From assembly GCA_052390415.1 (NCBI GenBank), contig JBQTGY010000045.1, positions 20,902 through 84,901 on the forward strand: a stretch of DNA of 64,000 nucleotides, in the 5' to 3' direction. The notes under the pieces were generated by a model, which was given only the letters and a program-made list of their open reading frames with translations, was not told where the DNA came from and searched no databases. Numbering within the stretch: position 1 is the first letter of the stretch; every line of letters starts with the position of its first letter. Source of the stretch: JANNWF01 sp052390415 (GTDB lineage: Bacteria; Pseudomonadota; Gammaproteobacteria; Xanthomonadales; Xanthomonadaceae). Both the position numbers and the translations under genes were made by a program. Shown here piece after piece: positions 34,479 to 44,900 of this stretch.

Positions 34479-36698
34479 TTAGCCCCTTCGCCACGCAAAG
34501 AACTTTGCCGCCATCCGCAACGCGAACTGCGGTGCATGCGCCTTCTTCCAGACCCCAGCCGCGTACTTGTTGGCCTCCGACATGGTCGGGTAGACGTGGA
34601 TGGTGCCGAGCAGCTTGTTGAGGCCGAGCTTGTACTTCATCGCCAGCACAAACTCCGGCAACAGTTCGCCCGCATGCGCGCCGACGATGCTGGCGCCGAT
34701 GATGCGGTCCGTGCCGGGTGTGGTCAGCACCTTGACGAAGCCGTGATCGCTGCTGTCGGCGATGGCGCGGTCGAGATCGTCGATCCCGTAACGGGTGACT
34801 TCGAAGGCGATGTTCTGTTCGGTGGCTTCATTCTCCGACAGGCCGACGCGGGCAACTTCGGGCTCGGTGAAGGTCACCCACGGAATCACCCGGTAATCAA
34901 CGTTGTAGGTCCAGAACGGCGACAACAGACCGTTCACCGCCGCGTACCAGGCTTGATGCGCGGCCACGTGGGTGAACTGGAACGGGCCGGCGACATCACC
35001 GCAGACATGGATGTTCGGGTAATTGGTACGCAGTTGGGCGTCGTGTTCAATCGTGCCGCGTTGGCTGATCTCGACACCCAAGGTGTCCAGACCAAAGCCT
35101 TCGGTATTGGGCTTGCGACCCAAGGCCAACAACAGGCGATCAAACGGCAATCGCACTTCCTGTTCGCCGTGCTTGCAGATCAGCACTCCGCCACCATCGG
35201 CCCCGCGTTCAACGCCCAGCGCGGTATGACTCAAGGCCAGCACGATGCCTTCTTTCGCGAACTGTTCGGCAACATGGGTGGCCGCATCGGCGTCCTCGCG
35301 CGGCAGCAGACGCGAGGCGCGATTGACCACGGTGACCTGACTGCCCATGCGCGCAAAACACTGCGCCAGCTCGCAACCGATCGGACCGCCGCCCAGCACC
35401 AGCAAACGTGCCGGCAACATCCGCAGATTCCACACCGTGTCCGAGGTCAGATAGTCGACCTGATCGAGGCCCGGAATCGGCGGCACCAACGGTCGGGCGC
35501 CGGTCGCAATCACCAGACAACGCGCGGAGATTCGTTTGCCATTGACCTCCACTTCCCATGGCGATACCAGCTTGGCCTCGCCTTCGATCACCTCCACACC
35601 CAGCCCGCTGTAGCGCTCGATGGAGTCGTGTGGCTCGACCTTGCTGATCACCTGTTGCACGCGTTGCATGGCTTCGGCAAAGTCAAAATCGACCTGCATT
35701 GATCGCACGCCATAACGCTGGCTGTCGCGCGCTTCCGCCAACAGCCGCGCGGTTCGGATCAGCGCCTTCGATGGCACGCAGCCAGTGTTCAGGCAATCAC
35801 CACCCATCTTGTGTTTCTCGATCAAGGCGACCTTGGCCTTGACCGCCGCGCCGATGTAGCTGGTGACCAGACCCGCCGAACCGGCGCCAATCGCGATCAG
35901 GTTGTAGTCGAATTTCTTTGGCTTGGCATAACCCTTGTAGATGCGCCGCGCGGCCAACATCCGGGTAAAAGCGCGCATCACCAGCGGCAACACACCGATG
36001 GCAACAAACGCCGCGATCAGACCCGGCGAGAGCACGTCGCGCAAGGATTCGATTTGCGCCAGCTGGGTGCCTGCATACACGAAGGCAATCGTGCCGGGCA
36101 ACATGCCAATCTGACTGACGCCATAAAACGTGGGCAAGCGCAGCGCGGTCAAACCCGACAACAGATTGACCAGAAAAAACGGGAACAAAGGCACCAGTCG
36201 CAAGGTGAACAAGTAAAACGCGCCGTCGCGTTCGACACCGGCGTCAAATGCTTTCAGGCGTTCGCCATAGCGTGCACGCAAGCTGTCGCGCAGCAGAAAC
36301 CGCGCGGTAAGAAATGCCAGCGACGCACCCATGCTGCTGGCAAAGGAAACAATCAGAGTGCCGATGACCACGCCAAACAGCGCACCGGCCGCCAGCGTCA
36401 TCACCGCGGCTCCGGGAATCGACAGCGCCGTGACCGCGACATACACCGCGAAGAATGCGCCGGCAGCGATCCAGATATTGGCGGCGACCCACGCGCTCAG
36501 TTCGTTCTGCTTGGACTTCAGGGCGGCAAGCGTGAGCTGGTCGGCAAGACCACTGCGGTAAAGCACCACCGCAATGATGATGAGCAAGAGCACGACGGCA
36601 ATGCGACCCAGACGGCCGCGCACTGGCGAACCGCTCGCAGCGGGCGCCTCAGGTCGAGTTCGCGCAGGCGTCGATGGGTCTTGTGGTGGGGAATGCAT
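34479..36698 (-). CDS. VTT (TVP38/DedA-like) membrane domain fused to pyridine nucleotide-disulfide oxidoreductase
   Basis: 739 residues. Helices at about 33-50, 72-92, 100-130, 165-185, 195-212 and 225-240 form a TVP38/TMEM64-type VTT domain with SIPGAAVMTLAAGALFG. After a linker the flavoprotein starts with the FAD site AIGAGSAGL (about 269-277). The redox disulfide is GGDCLNTGCVPSK (C302, C307), the NAD(P) site VLGGGPIGCELAQ, then ICGDVAG, and a C-terminal dimerisation domain with a GAHAGELLPEFVLAM segment (mercuric-reductase/lipoamide-dehydrogenase type). The fusion suggests a membrane-tethered thiol or quinone reductase. The closing His-x-x-x-x-Glu usual in the family appears as HVYPTMSE. 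Confidence 0.88.
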   Translation of the reverse strand: MHSPPQDPSTPARTRPEAPAASGSPVRGRLGRIAVVLLLIIIAVVLYRSGLADQLTLAALKSKQNELSAWVAANIWIAAGAFFAVYVAVTALSIPGAAVMTLAAGALFGVVIGTLIVSFASSMGASLAFLTARFLLRDSLRARYGERLKAFDAGVERDGAFYLFTLRLVPLFPFFLVNLLSGLTALRLPTFYGVSQIGMLPGTIAFVYAGTQLAQIESLRDVLSPGLIAAFVAIGVLPLVMRAFTRMLAARRIYKGYAKPKKFDYNLIAIGAGSAGLVTSYIGAAVKAKVALIEKHKMGGDCLNTGCVPSKALIRTARLLAEARDSQRYGVRSMQVDFDFAEAMQRVQQVISKVEPHDSIERYSGLGVEVIEGEAKLVSPWEVEVNGKRISARCLVIATGARPLVPPIPGLDQVDYLTSDTVWNLRMLPARLLVLGGGPIGCELAQCFARMGSQVTVVNRASRLLPREDADAATHVAEQFAKEGIVLALSHTALGVERGADGGGVLICKHGEQEVRLPFDRLLLALGRKPNTEGFGLDTLGVEISQRGTIEHDAQLRTNYPNIHVCGDVAGPFQFTHVAAHQAWYAAVNGLLSPFWTYNVDYRVIPWVTFTEPEVARVGLSENEATEQNIAFEVTRYGIDDLDRAIADSSDHGFVKVLTTPGTDRIIGASIVGAHAGELLPEFVLAMKYKLGLNKLLGTIHVYPTMSEANKYAAGVWKKAHAPQFALRMAAKFFAWRRG

Positions 36699-36854
36699 GT
36701 GGCGGTCCGAGGGCAGGATGTCTCAGGGGAGTGGCGCAGCAGGCCATTCGGTTCACTCAAGCGCGATGAAGAACAATCCTTCGCATGGGTGCCATGCCGC
36801 CAATGTCAGCCCAAGCCGTCTCGATCAACTACAGGACCAACGCCTGGGCGCCGC

Positions 36855-37265
36855 TCAGCCCCCGGATATCTTCGGCAACCCCGTCGTCAACAACCAGGAC
36901 TCCGACGCTTCGTCCCATCGCCAAAGCTGCCGATCAATGATGGTGCGTTCAATCTGGGTGTGGCGGTTGACCACCCGGATCTCGACGATCTGCGCCAACT
37001 CGTCTTCGCCGACAGGTCCGCTGCTCTTGACGGTATAACCGGCAAATTGCACCTGGTCGTAGCGCGCTCGATCCACCGCGTTCAGCGGCGCCTTCTCCAG
37101 CGTCTTGGGGTCAATGAAGGTAAGTGCGCCGTCGATGTCACCCCAGCGGATGGCGCCGGCATACAGGTAAAGCGCCTCGGCTTGTTGACGCGCGTCAGGG
37201 GTGTTGGCGCATGCCACAAGAATCAGCAGCAGTGAGCAGAGGATCGATCGGAGTGGACGAGGCAT
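36855..37265 (-). CDS. small lipoprotein, 136 aa
   Basis: The start at 37265 gives MPRPLRSILC then a hydrophobic run ending LLILVACAN, a lipobox with Cys about residue 19. A longer upstream frame has no signal. The mature part begins with a helix (ARQQAEALYLYAGAIRWGDID) followed by strands (VQFAGYTVKSS, AQIVEIRVVNRHTQIERTI), a shape like NTF2-type periplasmic lipoproteins. Function unknown. It stands alone and is divergent from the DUF6159 gene. Confidence 0.7.
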   Translation of the reverse strand: MPRPLRSILCSLLLILVACANTPDARQQAEALYLYAGAIRWGDIDGALTFIDPKTLEKAPLNAVDRARYDQVQFAGYTVKSSGPVGEDELAQIVEIRVVNRHTQIERTIIDRQLWRWDEASESWLLTTGLPKISGG

Positions 37266-37475
37266 GGTCGGGCCGCAGCAGAGGGACGAAGTCCGAGCAT
37301 AACCGCCAGCGCGTAAAGCTGCGTTGTGCTGCGGCGCCAATCCCGAGAAACCGTCATGCCCTGCGCGGGAATGACAGCTTTCATGCCGGCGTCCGAGGTC
37401 ACCTCATCCGACGCTTGTGAAGACGATCTCGACATTGTCCAATGACCGCGCCCATTCACTCGCGAGGCCGCCGCC

Positions 37476-38333
37476 ATGTTCGAAAAGCTCTCCCGCAGTT
37501 GGCAGTTGGTGAAGGCCAGCGCATCAGTGCTCTCGCAGGACAAGGAATTGTTGGTATTTCCAGCGGTGTCGGCGATCTCGACCCTGCTGGTGGGTGCCTG
37601 TTTTGTGCTGCCGATGTTTGCCAGCGGCGGCTTCGACCAGCTGGATCGTGTCGCCAATGGCGAAGCAGGACTCCTTGTGTATTTGTGGGCGTTTGCCTTC
37701 TATCTGTCGCAGTACTTCGTGATCTTCTTCTTCAACGCGGCTCTGGTTGGCGCGGCGATGATCCGCCTGCAAGGCGGTGACCCCACGGTTGCCGATGGCT
37801 TTCGCATCGCGTTCGGCAAGGTCGGGCCGATTCTTGGCTACGCCGCGATTGCAGCGACTGTTGGCATGATCCTGCGCGCACTGCAGGAACGTGCCGGCTT
37901 CATCGGCACCTGGATCGTTGGTTTGCTGGGCGTGGCGTGGACGGTAGCAACCTTCATGGTGGTGCCAATTCTGGTCACGCAAGCGGTTGGGCCGATTGGC
38001 GCGGTCAAACAAAGCGCCAGCATGTTGAAGAAGACGTGGGGCGAGAACGTGATCGGCCAAGGCGGTATCGGGGTGGTGTTTGGTCTGCTTTTCTTCTTGC
38101 TCATCGGCCTCGGCATCGCGCTGTTCATCGCAGTTGCCATGAGCAAGAGCGTGGCGATGATGGCGGTGGTGGGCGTGAGTCTGGTTGTCGCAGTGATCCT
38201 GTTGGCGCTGGTGCAGACCGCCTTGGCGGGCATTTATTCGGCTGCTCTGTATCTGCATGCCAGCGGCGAATCGGCGGCTGTCGGCTTCGATCAGGGAATG
38301 CTGCAGTCGGCGTTTGCAGCGAAATTGAAATAG
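37476..38333 (+). CDS. DUF6159 multi-pass membrane protein
   Basis: 285 residues with about six hydrophobic helices (near 25-48, 65-85, 120-140, 150-175, 205-230 and 235-260). The N-terminus (FEKLSRSWQLVKASASVLSQDKELLVFPAVS) is characteristic of this family, as is the loop GAVKQSASMLKKTWGENVIGQ. It is a predicted inner-membrane protein; no biochemical role is known to me. It precedes the macroglobulin operon but is separated from it by about 200 bp. Confidence 0.8.
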   Translation: MFEKLSRSWQLVKASASVLSQDKELLVFPAVSAISTLLVGACFVLPMFASGGFDQLDRVANGEAGLLVYLWAFAFYLSQYFVIFFFNAALVGAAMIRLQGGDPTVADGFRIAFGKVGPILGYAAIAATVGMILRALQERAGFIGTWIVGLLGVAWTVATFMVVPILVTQAVGPIGAVKQSASMLKKTWGENVIGQGGIGVVFGLLFFLLIGLGIALFIAVAMSKSVAMMAVVGVSLVVAVILLALVQTALAGIYSAALYLHASGESAAVGFDQGMLQSAFAAKLK

Positions 38334-38542
38334 TGCGGTAGGGCGCAATAACCGCAGGGCATTGCGCCAAGGAAGTTGCGACCAAGGGCAAGGCGCGCCC
38401 AACCCTTGTCGGCTTCGGCCAAGCCCTCGCGTCACGACTCCGGTGTTGGCCATCGATTCGCCATCATTTTTGACCCCGCAACGGGCACACTGGGCAGCAG
38501 TTTGCTGGTCGGTCCAGCATTCATCGGATCAGGAGTTCCGCG

Positions 38543-39442
38543 GTGAAAAAGACAGGCGGGTGGCGCTGGCGGGTGCCGCTCGGGGGCATTTTGCTGACGA
38601 TGCACGGCATGGTTCTGGGCGCTGACAACAGCGACACATCCGCTCTGGCCGCGAACGCTGCTTCGATCAGTGCCGCTTCGATCAGTGCAGATTCGAGCGG
38701 TTCCGAATCCATCGCCGCCGATATCGACGGCCCCACCGCCGGTTGGCGCTATCACGGGCTTGGCACCTGGGCCGACGAGGCACGCGTCGCCTATCCGACT
38801 CCGCCGATTGATCGCGGTGCACAACGCGGACGCACCTTGATTCAAGGCCGCCTGCGCGGGGTCGATGCCACGCGTCGTGCGCAGACCCTGGCCGTGAACG
38901 GCAATCCGCTGCCGTTGTATGCCGATGCCGAAGGTCGTTTCGCGCGGCCATATGCGTTCGGCGCTGGCTCCAATAGCGTGGCGGTCAGCAGCGCCGATGG
39001 CGTGGCCTTGCGCAAGGTTCAATTTTACGAAGCCAATACCCAACGCACACCGGCGCGTATTCGCATCGTGTTGGGTTGGGATGACCCCGGCGCGGAAGTC
39101 GACCTGCATGTGCTGACCCCGGATGGCCAGCATGCGTACTGGGCTGATCCGGTGATGTCGAATGGCGGCGGTCTGGATGTCGACAGCGTCGACGGCCCCG
39201 GCCCGGAGGTGTTCAGCATGACCGCGCCCCTGCGCGGAAGTTATGCGATCTACATCAACTACTGGGGCAACCTCGGTGCGGGTGGTTACAACTTCGTTGC
39301 CGGCAGCAATGACAAGCCAATGATCACGACGCAGGTGACCTTGGTGTTTGACGAAAATACGGTCAACGAAAAGCGGGAGAATTTCGTGGTGCCGTTGCGC
39401 GCCATTGGTGATCTGCAGTTGATCAAGTCGTTTCGCTATTGA
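38543..39442 (+). CDS. secreted DUF2135 (YfaP-type) protein, first gene of macroglobulin operon
   Basis: 299 residues from a GTG with AGGAG seven bases upstream. A signal peptide covers about 1-26, followed by a Ser/Ala-rich linker (about 28-60). A first beta domain holds GRTLIQGRLRG and RPYAFGAGSNSVAVSSADG. The DUF2135 domain follows: LGWDDPGAEVDLHVLTPDGQHAYWADPVMSNGG, GPGPEVF and YAIYINYWG. It is a paralogue of the operon's last gene (48440), with the same domain order. By position it corresponds to magA of Pseudomonas aeruginosa. Confidence 0.85.
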   Translation: MKKTGGWRWRVPLGGILLTMHGMVLGADNSDTSALAANAASISAASISADSSGSESIAADIDGPTAGWRYHGLGTWADEARVAYPTPPIDRGAQRGRTLIQGRLRGVDATRRAQTLAVNGNPLPLYADAEGRFARPYAFGAGSNSVAVSSADGVALRKVQFYEANTQRTPARIRIVLGWDDPGAEVDLHVLTPDGQHAYWADPVMSNGGGLDVDSVDGPGPEVFSMTAPLRGSYAIYINYWGNLGAGGYNFVAGSNDKPMITTQVTLVFDENTVNEKRENFVVPLRAIGDLQLIKSFRY

Positions 39443-39532
39443 GCATGCGGCAACCGACACCTTCGACATGATTTTGTTCGAGCATCCCCACGCACCTTTT
39501 CTTTGCGGCGCTGACGCGCCAGCAGGCCATTC

Positions 39533-41272
39533 ATGAGCAGCACTGAAGCCACTCCCAGCTCTCCACCCGTTGCCACGCGTCGCGGTCGCAAACTTGCTTT
39601 GACACTGGGCTTGCTACTGCCACTGGCCACGGCCGGCTATTTCGGCTGGCGCGCACTACAGGTGCCTGTGACCACCGCGGTGGACGCCGGTGCCGAGTAC
39701 AGCGCTCTGCAACTTGATCTGGGCAAGCCGGATGCATTGATCCAGACCCGCTCGCTCTCAACGCTGCCGCGCGATCTGTTGCAAGTGCCGCTGTTGCGCG
39801 ACTTGTTGACCGAAGACTTTGTCTTCTATTACGAGCATCACGCGGATCGACTGGGCCTGACCGGCAGCCTGCGCCGGATTGCCTATGAGCACGATCTTGA
39901 GTGGCGCGACACGCTGATTCGCGAGCTGCTGGACGCGCCCGCCGAAGTCGCGCTGTGGCGCGGCGGCGACGGCAAGTTGCGGCATAGCTTGATCCGCATC
40001 GAACTCGGCGAGATGGCCGGTATGTTGCCGTCCTTGGCCGCGGCGGCCAGCAACGACAGCCAGCTGAGTCAGGTGGGCGAGTTGCAGGGCAAGCGGTCTG
40101 CATTGCCGCTGTATCGACTGCGCTACAACTCGCAACGCGCCGTCCTGTTCGCCATCGACGACAAACAATTGCTGCTGGTTGGTTCGGCCGGCATGCTGCA
40201 ATCCACCGCCGCCGAGAACAGTCCCATCGGGCGCGTACAGGCCGGGCAACTGCAGGCCATGCTGGCCGGCAAACAAGCCATCAGCGAACGCTTCGGTTTG
40301 CCGGAAAAATTCGCCACTCATCGCCTGACCGTGAGCGCGGACTACCTGACCATGGGTTATGGCCACTTTGTGCCGCAGTTGGCCGGCCTGCGTCTGGACA
40401 TGGATGACCACGGCTGGCGCAGTTTTGTCGCCCTCAATGCCGTGCCCGATTCGGCCATGCAGTTTCAGCCGCTGTGGTTGGCCATGCCGATGGGCGCCAG
40501 CGCCTGCGTCGCGGTGCCGGTGTCGGCCAAGCACCTGCAATCGCTGACCAAGCGTTTGGGTGGCGGCAACACCTTGCCGGCCGGCTTGCAAACCGCCTTC
40601 GCTGGACCGGCGGCGCTGTGTTGGTATCCGCAGTCGCGGCTGCACACACCGCTGCTGGTAACCCAATTGGCAGACGATCCGGCAGCACCGTCGCGGGCTG
40701 ACCGAAACGATAGAGACCGATTCGACAAAGACCTCGGCTCCGCATTTGACGCGATGATCGGTGCCTTCGAACCCAATGTTGACGACGGTCGTTTGCCGGT
40801 GACAACGACCATCGATGCGGAGGCTTCGCGTTGGCAGCGGGTGGTCGGATCGACCTGGGGGCTGCATGCGACCTCCGACCTGCAGCCCGCGGTAGCGCTG
40901 AGCAGCGACCGCTACTTCCGGGTCAGCCTGGCGCGCCAAGGCAAGACCCTGTTGTTTTCGCTGGATGAACAATTGGTCGAGCAAGCCCTGAGCACGTTGC
41001 AGAAGCGTTTTCCACCGCTCGCCGAACAACTGCCGGATACGCGCGTGCCGCTGTATCTGGCGCCGAAGTCGTTGGCGCAGTTGCTTGAACAGGAAACCCT
41101 GCGCAGTTTGCCGGCCGACGTCGAGGCAGTGTTTCGCAACGCCGCCGAGGCGCATCTGTTGCCGAAGTTGCGGGCAATGGGCGAACAACCGCCGTATGCC
41201 GTGAGTCTGCCGGCTGAGCCGGATGCCGACTCGAACTGGACCTGGCTGCCGCTGCAGTGGACAGCGCTGTGA
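39533..41272 (+). CDS. yfaA: YfaA/MagB-like DUF2138 protein
   Basis: 579 residues. A single hydrophobic helix at about residues 20-38 anchors it in the inner membrane with the bulk in the periplasm. The mature part matches DUF2138: IQTRSLSTLPRDLLQVPLLRDLLTEDFVFYYEHH near the start, then ALWRGGDGKLRHSLI and GMLQSTA. In Pseudomonas the MagB equivalent is reported in complex with the macroglobulin. Its stop overlaps the next start (GTGA), which couples translation with yfaT. Confidence 0.88.
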   Translation: MSSTEATPSSPPVATRRGRKLALTLGLLLPLATAGYFGWRALQVPVTTAVDAGAEYSALQLDLGKPDALIQTRSLSTLPRDLLQVPLLRDLLTEDFVFYYEHHADRLGLTGSLRRIAYEHDLEWRDTLIRELLDAPAEVALWRGGDGKLRHSLIRIELGEMAGMLPSLAAAASNDSQLSQVGELQGKRSALPLYRLRYNSQRAVLFAIDDKQLLLVGSAGMLQSTAAENSPIGRVQAGQLQAMLAGKQAISERFGLPEKFATHRLTVSADYLTMGYGHFVPQLAGLRLDMDDHGWRSFVALNAVPDSAMQFQPLWLAMPMGASACVAVPVSAKHLQSLTKRLGGGNTLPAGLQTAFAGPAALCWYPQSRLHTPLLVTQLADDPAAPSRADRNDRDRFDKDLGSAFDAMIGAFEPNVDDGRLPVTTTIDAEASRWQRVVGSTWGLHATSDLQPAVALSSDRYFRVSLARQGKTLLFSLDEQLVEQALSTLQKRFPPLAEQLPDTRVPLYLAPKSLAQLLEQETLRSLPADVEAVFRNAAEAHLLPKLRAMGEQPPYAVSLPAEPDADSNWTWLPLQWTAL

Positions 41273-41928
41273 TTCCTCGCCATATCCGGTCATTGCCATC
41301 GCGGCTCGCCATGCTGGCGCTGTGCGCCTTGGGCTTGTTGAGCGCGGCAAGTGCTTCGAGCAATTCGCTCGATCCGCAACAAAGCGACGTCTTCCGCGCC
41401 TGGTTCGTGCGCATCGTGCAGGAACAACTGCGGCAAGGGCCGAGCCCGCGTTGGCAACAACAGGACTGCGCGGGCCTGGTGCGTTTTGCGGCGAACGAGG
41501 CCTTGAAGCCGCACGACGCCAAATGGCTGCGCAGCATGGGCATGTCGAACGCCTACCTGCCGCCCGAGGCACAACTCAGCGCGGACCAGCGCCTGCTGGC
41601 GCAACGCTGGGATCAAGGCGGCGGCGGGATCGGCCCGTATGTCACCGCGATCAAGTTGATCCAGCACAACAGCGAGCCGGTGGGCCGCGATGTCGCCCAC
41701 GCGCGTCCTGGCGATCTACTGTTTTTTGATCAGGGCGACGATCAACACCTGATGATCTGGATGGGCCGTTATCTGGCTTATCACACCGGCAGCGCGCGGC
41801 CGGGTGATAACGGCTTGCGCGCGCTCAGCCTGCCTCAACTCATGCACTTCAAGGACACGCGGTGGATACCACACGCAAACAATCCGGACTTCATTGGCGT
41901 GTTCCGTCTGCGCTTTCTTGCCCGATGA
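41269..41928 (+). CDS. yfaT: YfaT/MagC-like DUF1175 protein (NlpC/P60-like)
   Basis: 219 residues from a GTG overlapping the yfaA stop. A signal peptide spans about 1-27. The mature part has the cysteine-peptidase-like pattern QDCAGLVRFAANEAL (Cys near residue 67), then RPGDLLFFDQGDDQHLMIWMG with a conserved His, and a C-terminal segment. This is the circularly NlpC-like DUF1175 family, thought to act on peptidoglycan or on partner proteins, though activity is not shown. The stop overlaps the yfaS start by ATGA. Confidence 0.88.
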   Translation: MIPRHIRSLPSRLAMLALCALGLLSAASASSNSLDPQQSDVFRAWFVRIVQEQLRQGPSPRWQQQDCAGLVRFAANEALKPHDAKWLRSMGMSNAYLPPEAQLSADQRLLAQRWDQGGGGIGPYVTAIKLIQHNSEPVGRDVAHARPGDLLFFDQGDDQHLMIWMGRYLAYHTGSARPGDNGLRALSLPQLMHFKDTRWIPHANNPDFIGVFRLRFLAR

Positions 41929-44900
41929 AGATCGCCGAAAAGAGCAGCCACTCGATGCGCACACGCGCAAGCCAACGCATGCTCGGACTGCTCGCGGCGA
42001 GCGCGCTGTTGCTTGCCGCGCCCATCCTGCATGCCCAACAAGACGACAGCGTGCCCAGCAGCGGCTACACCCAACTGCAAGGTGAGCCTTTTTTCCTGCT
42101 TGCGGACAGTAGCTATGGCAGCGATGAAGTCGCCAAGGTCCGCCTGGAAGCGCCCGGCCGCGACTACCGCCGCTTCAACATGGAGCCCTATGGCGGTGCC
42201 GACATCCGCGTCTACCGCATCGAGCAGCCGCTGGAGTTCTTGCAGAAACAGAAGAATCTGCACCGCGTGCAGGTCGATGCCCAGTATCAAGGCGAAGGCC
42301 TCGCCAACACCCTGGCCTATCTGTGGGATCACTGGTATCGGCAGTCGCGGCGAGCGATGCAGAAGGCGTTTTCGGTCGAGGCGCGCAAGCAGGTGGTGGC
42401 CGAAGTCCCGGCGCTGCAAACCGGCCCGACAATCACCGAGCCGACCGAGTTTGAACACGCACCTCAGTTCGCGCCGCTGCCGGGTTTGCCGTTGGTGGAT
42501 GAGTTCCGTTATCCGTTGTGGGATGCCAAACCCATCGCTCCGCCCGAGGGCGTGTTGCTGCCGGGTTCATCCAGCGAGTTCACCAGCCCGCAGGACGGCA
42601 ACGTCTACATACCCTTGGGCAAACTCAAACCGGGTTTGTACGTGGTCGAAGCGCTGATCGGCCGCTTCCGCGCGACGACCGTGGTGTTCGTCGCCAACAC
42701 CGTCGCGATCAGCAAGATCGCCGGCAATGAATTGCTGGTGTGGACGGCGCACAAGCGCGAAGGCACGGCGGTAGCCAACGCTCAGTTGTTGTGGAGCGAT
42801 GGCGTTGGCGTGCTGACCAGCGGCACGTCGGATGGCGACGGCCTGCTGCGCCTGCAACATGCGAGCCCCGAGCGCTCCTACGTGTTGGGTGAAGACGCCG
42901 AGGGCGGTGTATTCGTCTCCGAGAACTTCTATTACGACAGCGAGATTTACGATACCAAGTTGTACGGTTTCACCGACCGGCCGTTGTACCGACCCGGCGA
43001 TTGGGTGGCGGTCAAGATCATCGGCCGCGAGTTCAAGAATGCGCGCACGTCGGTCAAGGCAAAAGACGCGCGCATCGCGCTGTCGGTGCTGGATGCCAAT
43101 GGCACCACGCTGCAAACACTGTCGCTCAGTTTCACCGGTGAAGCCGGAGCGGACGCGCGTTTCCAGCTACCCAGCAATGCCACCGCTGGCGGCTACGAGC
43201 TGCGATTCGGCTATCGCGACCAGCTGTACAGCAGCGCGTTTCGGGTGGCCGATTACGTCAAGCCGCATTTTGAGATCGTGCTCGATCTGGCCAAGCACGA
43301 CTACAAGAGCGGCGAGCCGGTGCTGGGCGAGTTGAGTCTGATCTATCCCGATGGCAAACCCGTCGCCAACGCCAAGCTGCAAGTCAGTCTGCGTGCGCAG
43401 CAACTGTCGATGGTCGACAACGAGCTGCAATACCTCGGCCAGTTTCCGGTGGAATTGCAGACGGCGGATCTGGTGTCGGATGCCAACGGCAAAGCACAGT
43501 TGGAGCTGCCCGCGGCGGATAAACCCAGTCGCTATCTGCTCACCGTGTTCGCCAGTGATGGCGCCGCCTATCGGGTCAAGACCAGCAAGGAAATCCTGAT
43601 CGAACGTGGTGCGGCGCAGTTCCGTCTGGAGGCCAAGCGCCGCTTCAGTGCCGCCGGCGAAGCGGTCGAATTCACCTTCGCGCGCGAAGGCCAGAGCGAG
43701 CAGCGGCCGGTACGTTATGACTGGATTCGACTGGAGGACCAAAGCACCGGCGGCGGCGACCTGGCGAGTGATGCGACGGGCTTCAAGCAAACCTTCAGTG
43801 AGCCCGGCACCTACAACCTGATGCTGAAAGACGCGCAGGGCATGTTGCTCGGTGCCAGCGGCCACACGGTCAGCGGCAAGGGCATCAAGGCTTCACCAGG
43901 CAGCATTCAGATCGTGCTCGACAAGCGCGAATATCAGGCCGGCGATACCGCGTTGGCCCTGATCACCTTTCCCGAACCCGTGAGCGAAGCGCTGTTGACG
44001 CTGGAACGCGACCAAGTCGAGGCCAGTGCCTTGCTTAGCACGGGTGGTGATTGGTTGCGCCTGAAGCGTCTCAACGACACCCAACTGAGCGCGCAGATTC
44101 CGGTGCGCGAAGATTTCTCGCCGAATCTGACCTTTTCGGTGCTGTACACCAAGGGTGGCGACTACAGCTTCCAGAACGCCGGCATCAAGGTCAGCGTGCC
44201 CAGCATCGAGGTAGCCATTCGTACCGACAAAGAGGTGTACCAGCCGGGCGAGACGGTGACCGTCGACCTGGAGACGCGCTTCAAGGACGCCGCCATCGCC
44301 GCACGGCTCTCGGTGTCGGTCGTCGATGAAATGATCTACGCCTTGCAGCCGGAAATCGCGCCGGCCATCGGCGAGTTTTTCTTTCACCCGCGCCGCAACA
44401 ATGTACGGACAAGTGCGAGCTTGTCCTTCATCAGTTACGACGTCGCCCTGCCCGGCACGCCAACGGCACCGCCAGCCAGTGATCGCAGCGAACGCGGCGT
44501 CAAGGTGCTGGAACGGCCGCGCCGCGAGGAAGTCGATACCGCTGCCTGGCATCCAGACGTGACCACCGACGCCCAAGGCAAGGCGCGCTTCAGTTTCAAA
44601 GTGCCGGATTCGCTGACCCGTTGGCGCATCACCGCGCGCGCCATCAATGCAGATGGCGTGGTGGGGCAACGCCGGCAGTTCATTCGTTCGGAAAAGCCGC
44701 TGTATCTGAAATGGACCGGACCGACGCGGTTCCGGCGTGGCGATCATCCGGCGCTGGGTTTGTTGGCTTTCAATCAAGGCAACAGCACCGCCGAGGCGGA
44801 GCTGCTGAGCACGTGGGCAGGCGAAACAGCAAGACAAAGCGTGCAACTGGAAAGTGGCGTGACCTTTCTGCCGCTATCTCTGAAATCGCTGGCGGCTGGC

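Noticed and set aside
34227..37235. two long plus-strand frames (34227-35702 and 35811-37235)
   Set aside because: Both are antisense to the VTT-flavoprotein and neighbouring genes and lack family motifs.
39758..41572. 604-codon open frame on the minus strand across yfaA/yfaT
   Set aside because: It is antisense to two well-supported genes and its Arg/Gln/His-rich composition is typical of a shadow frame.
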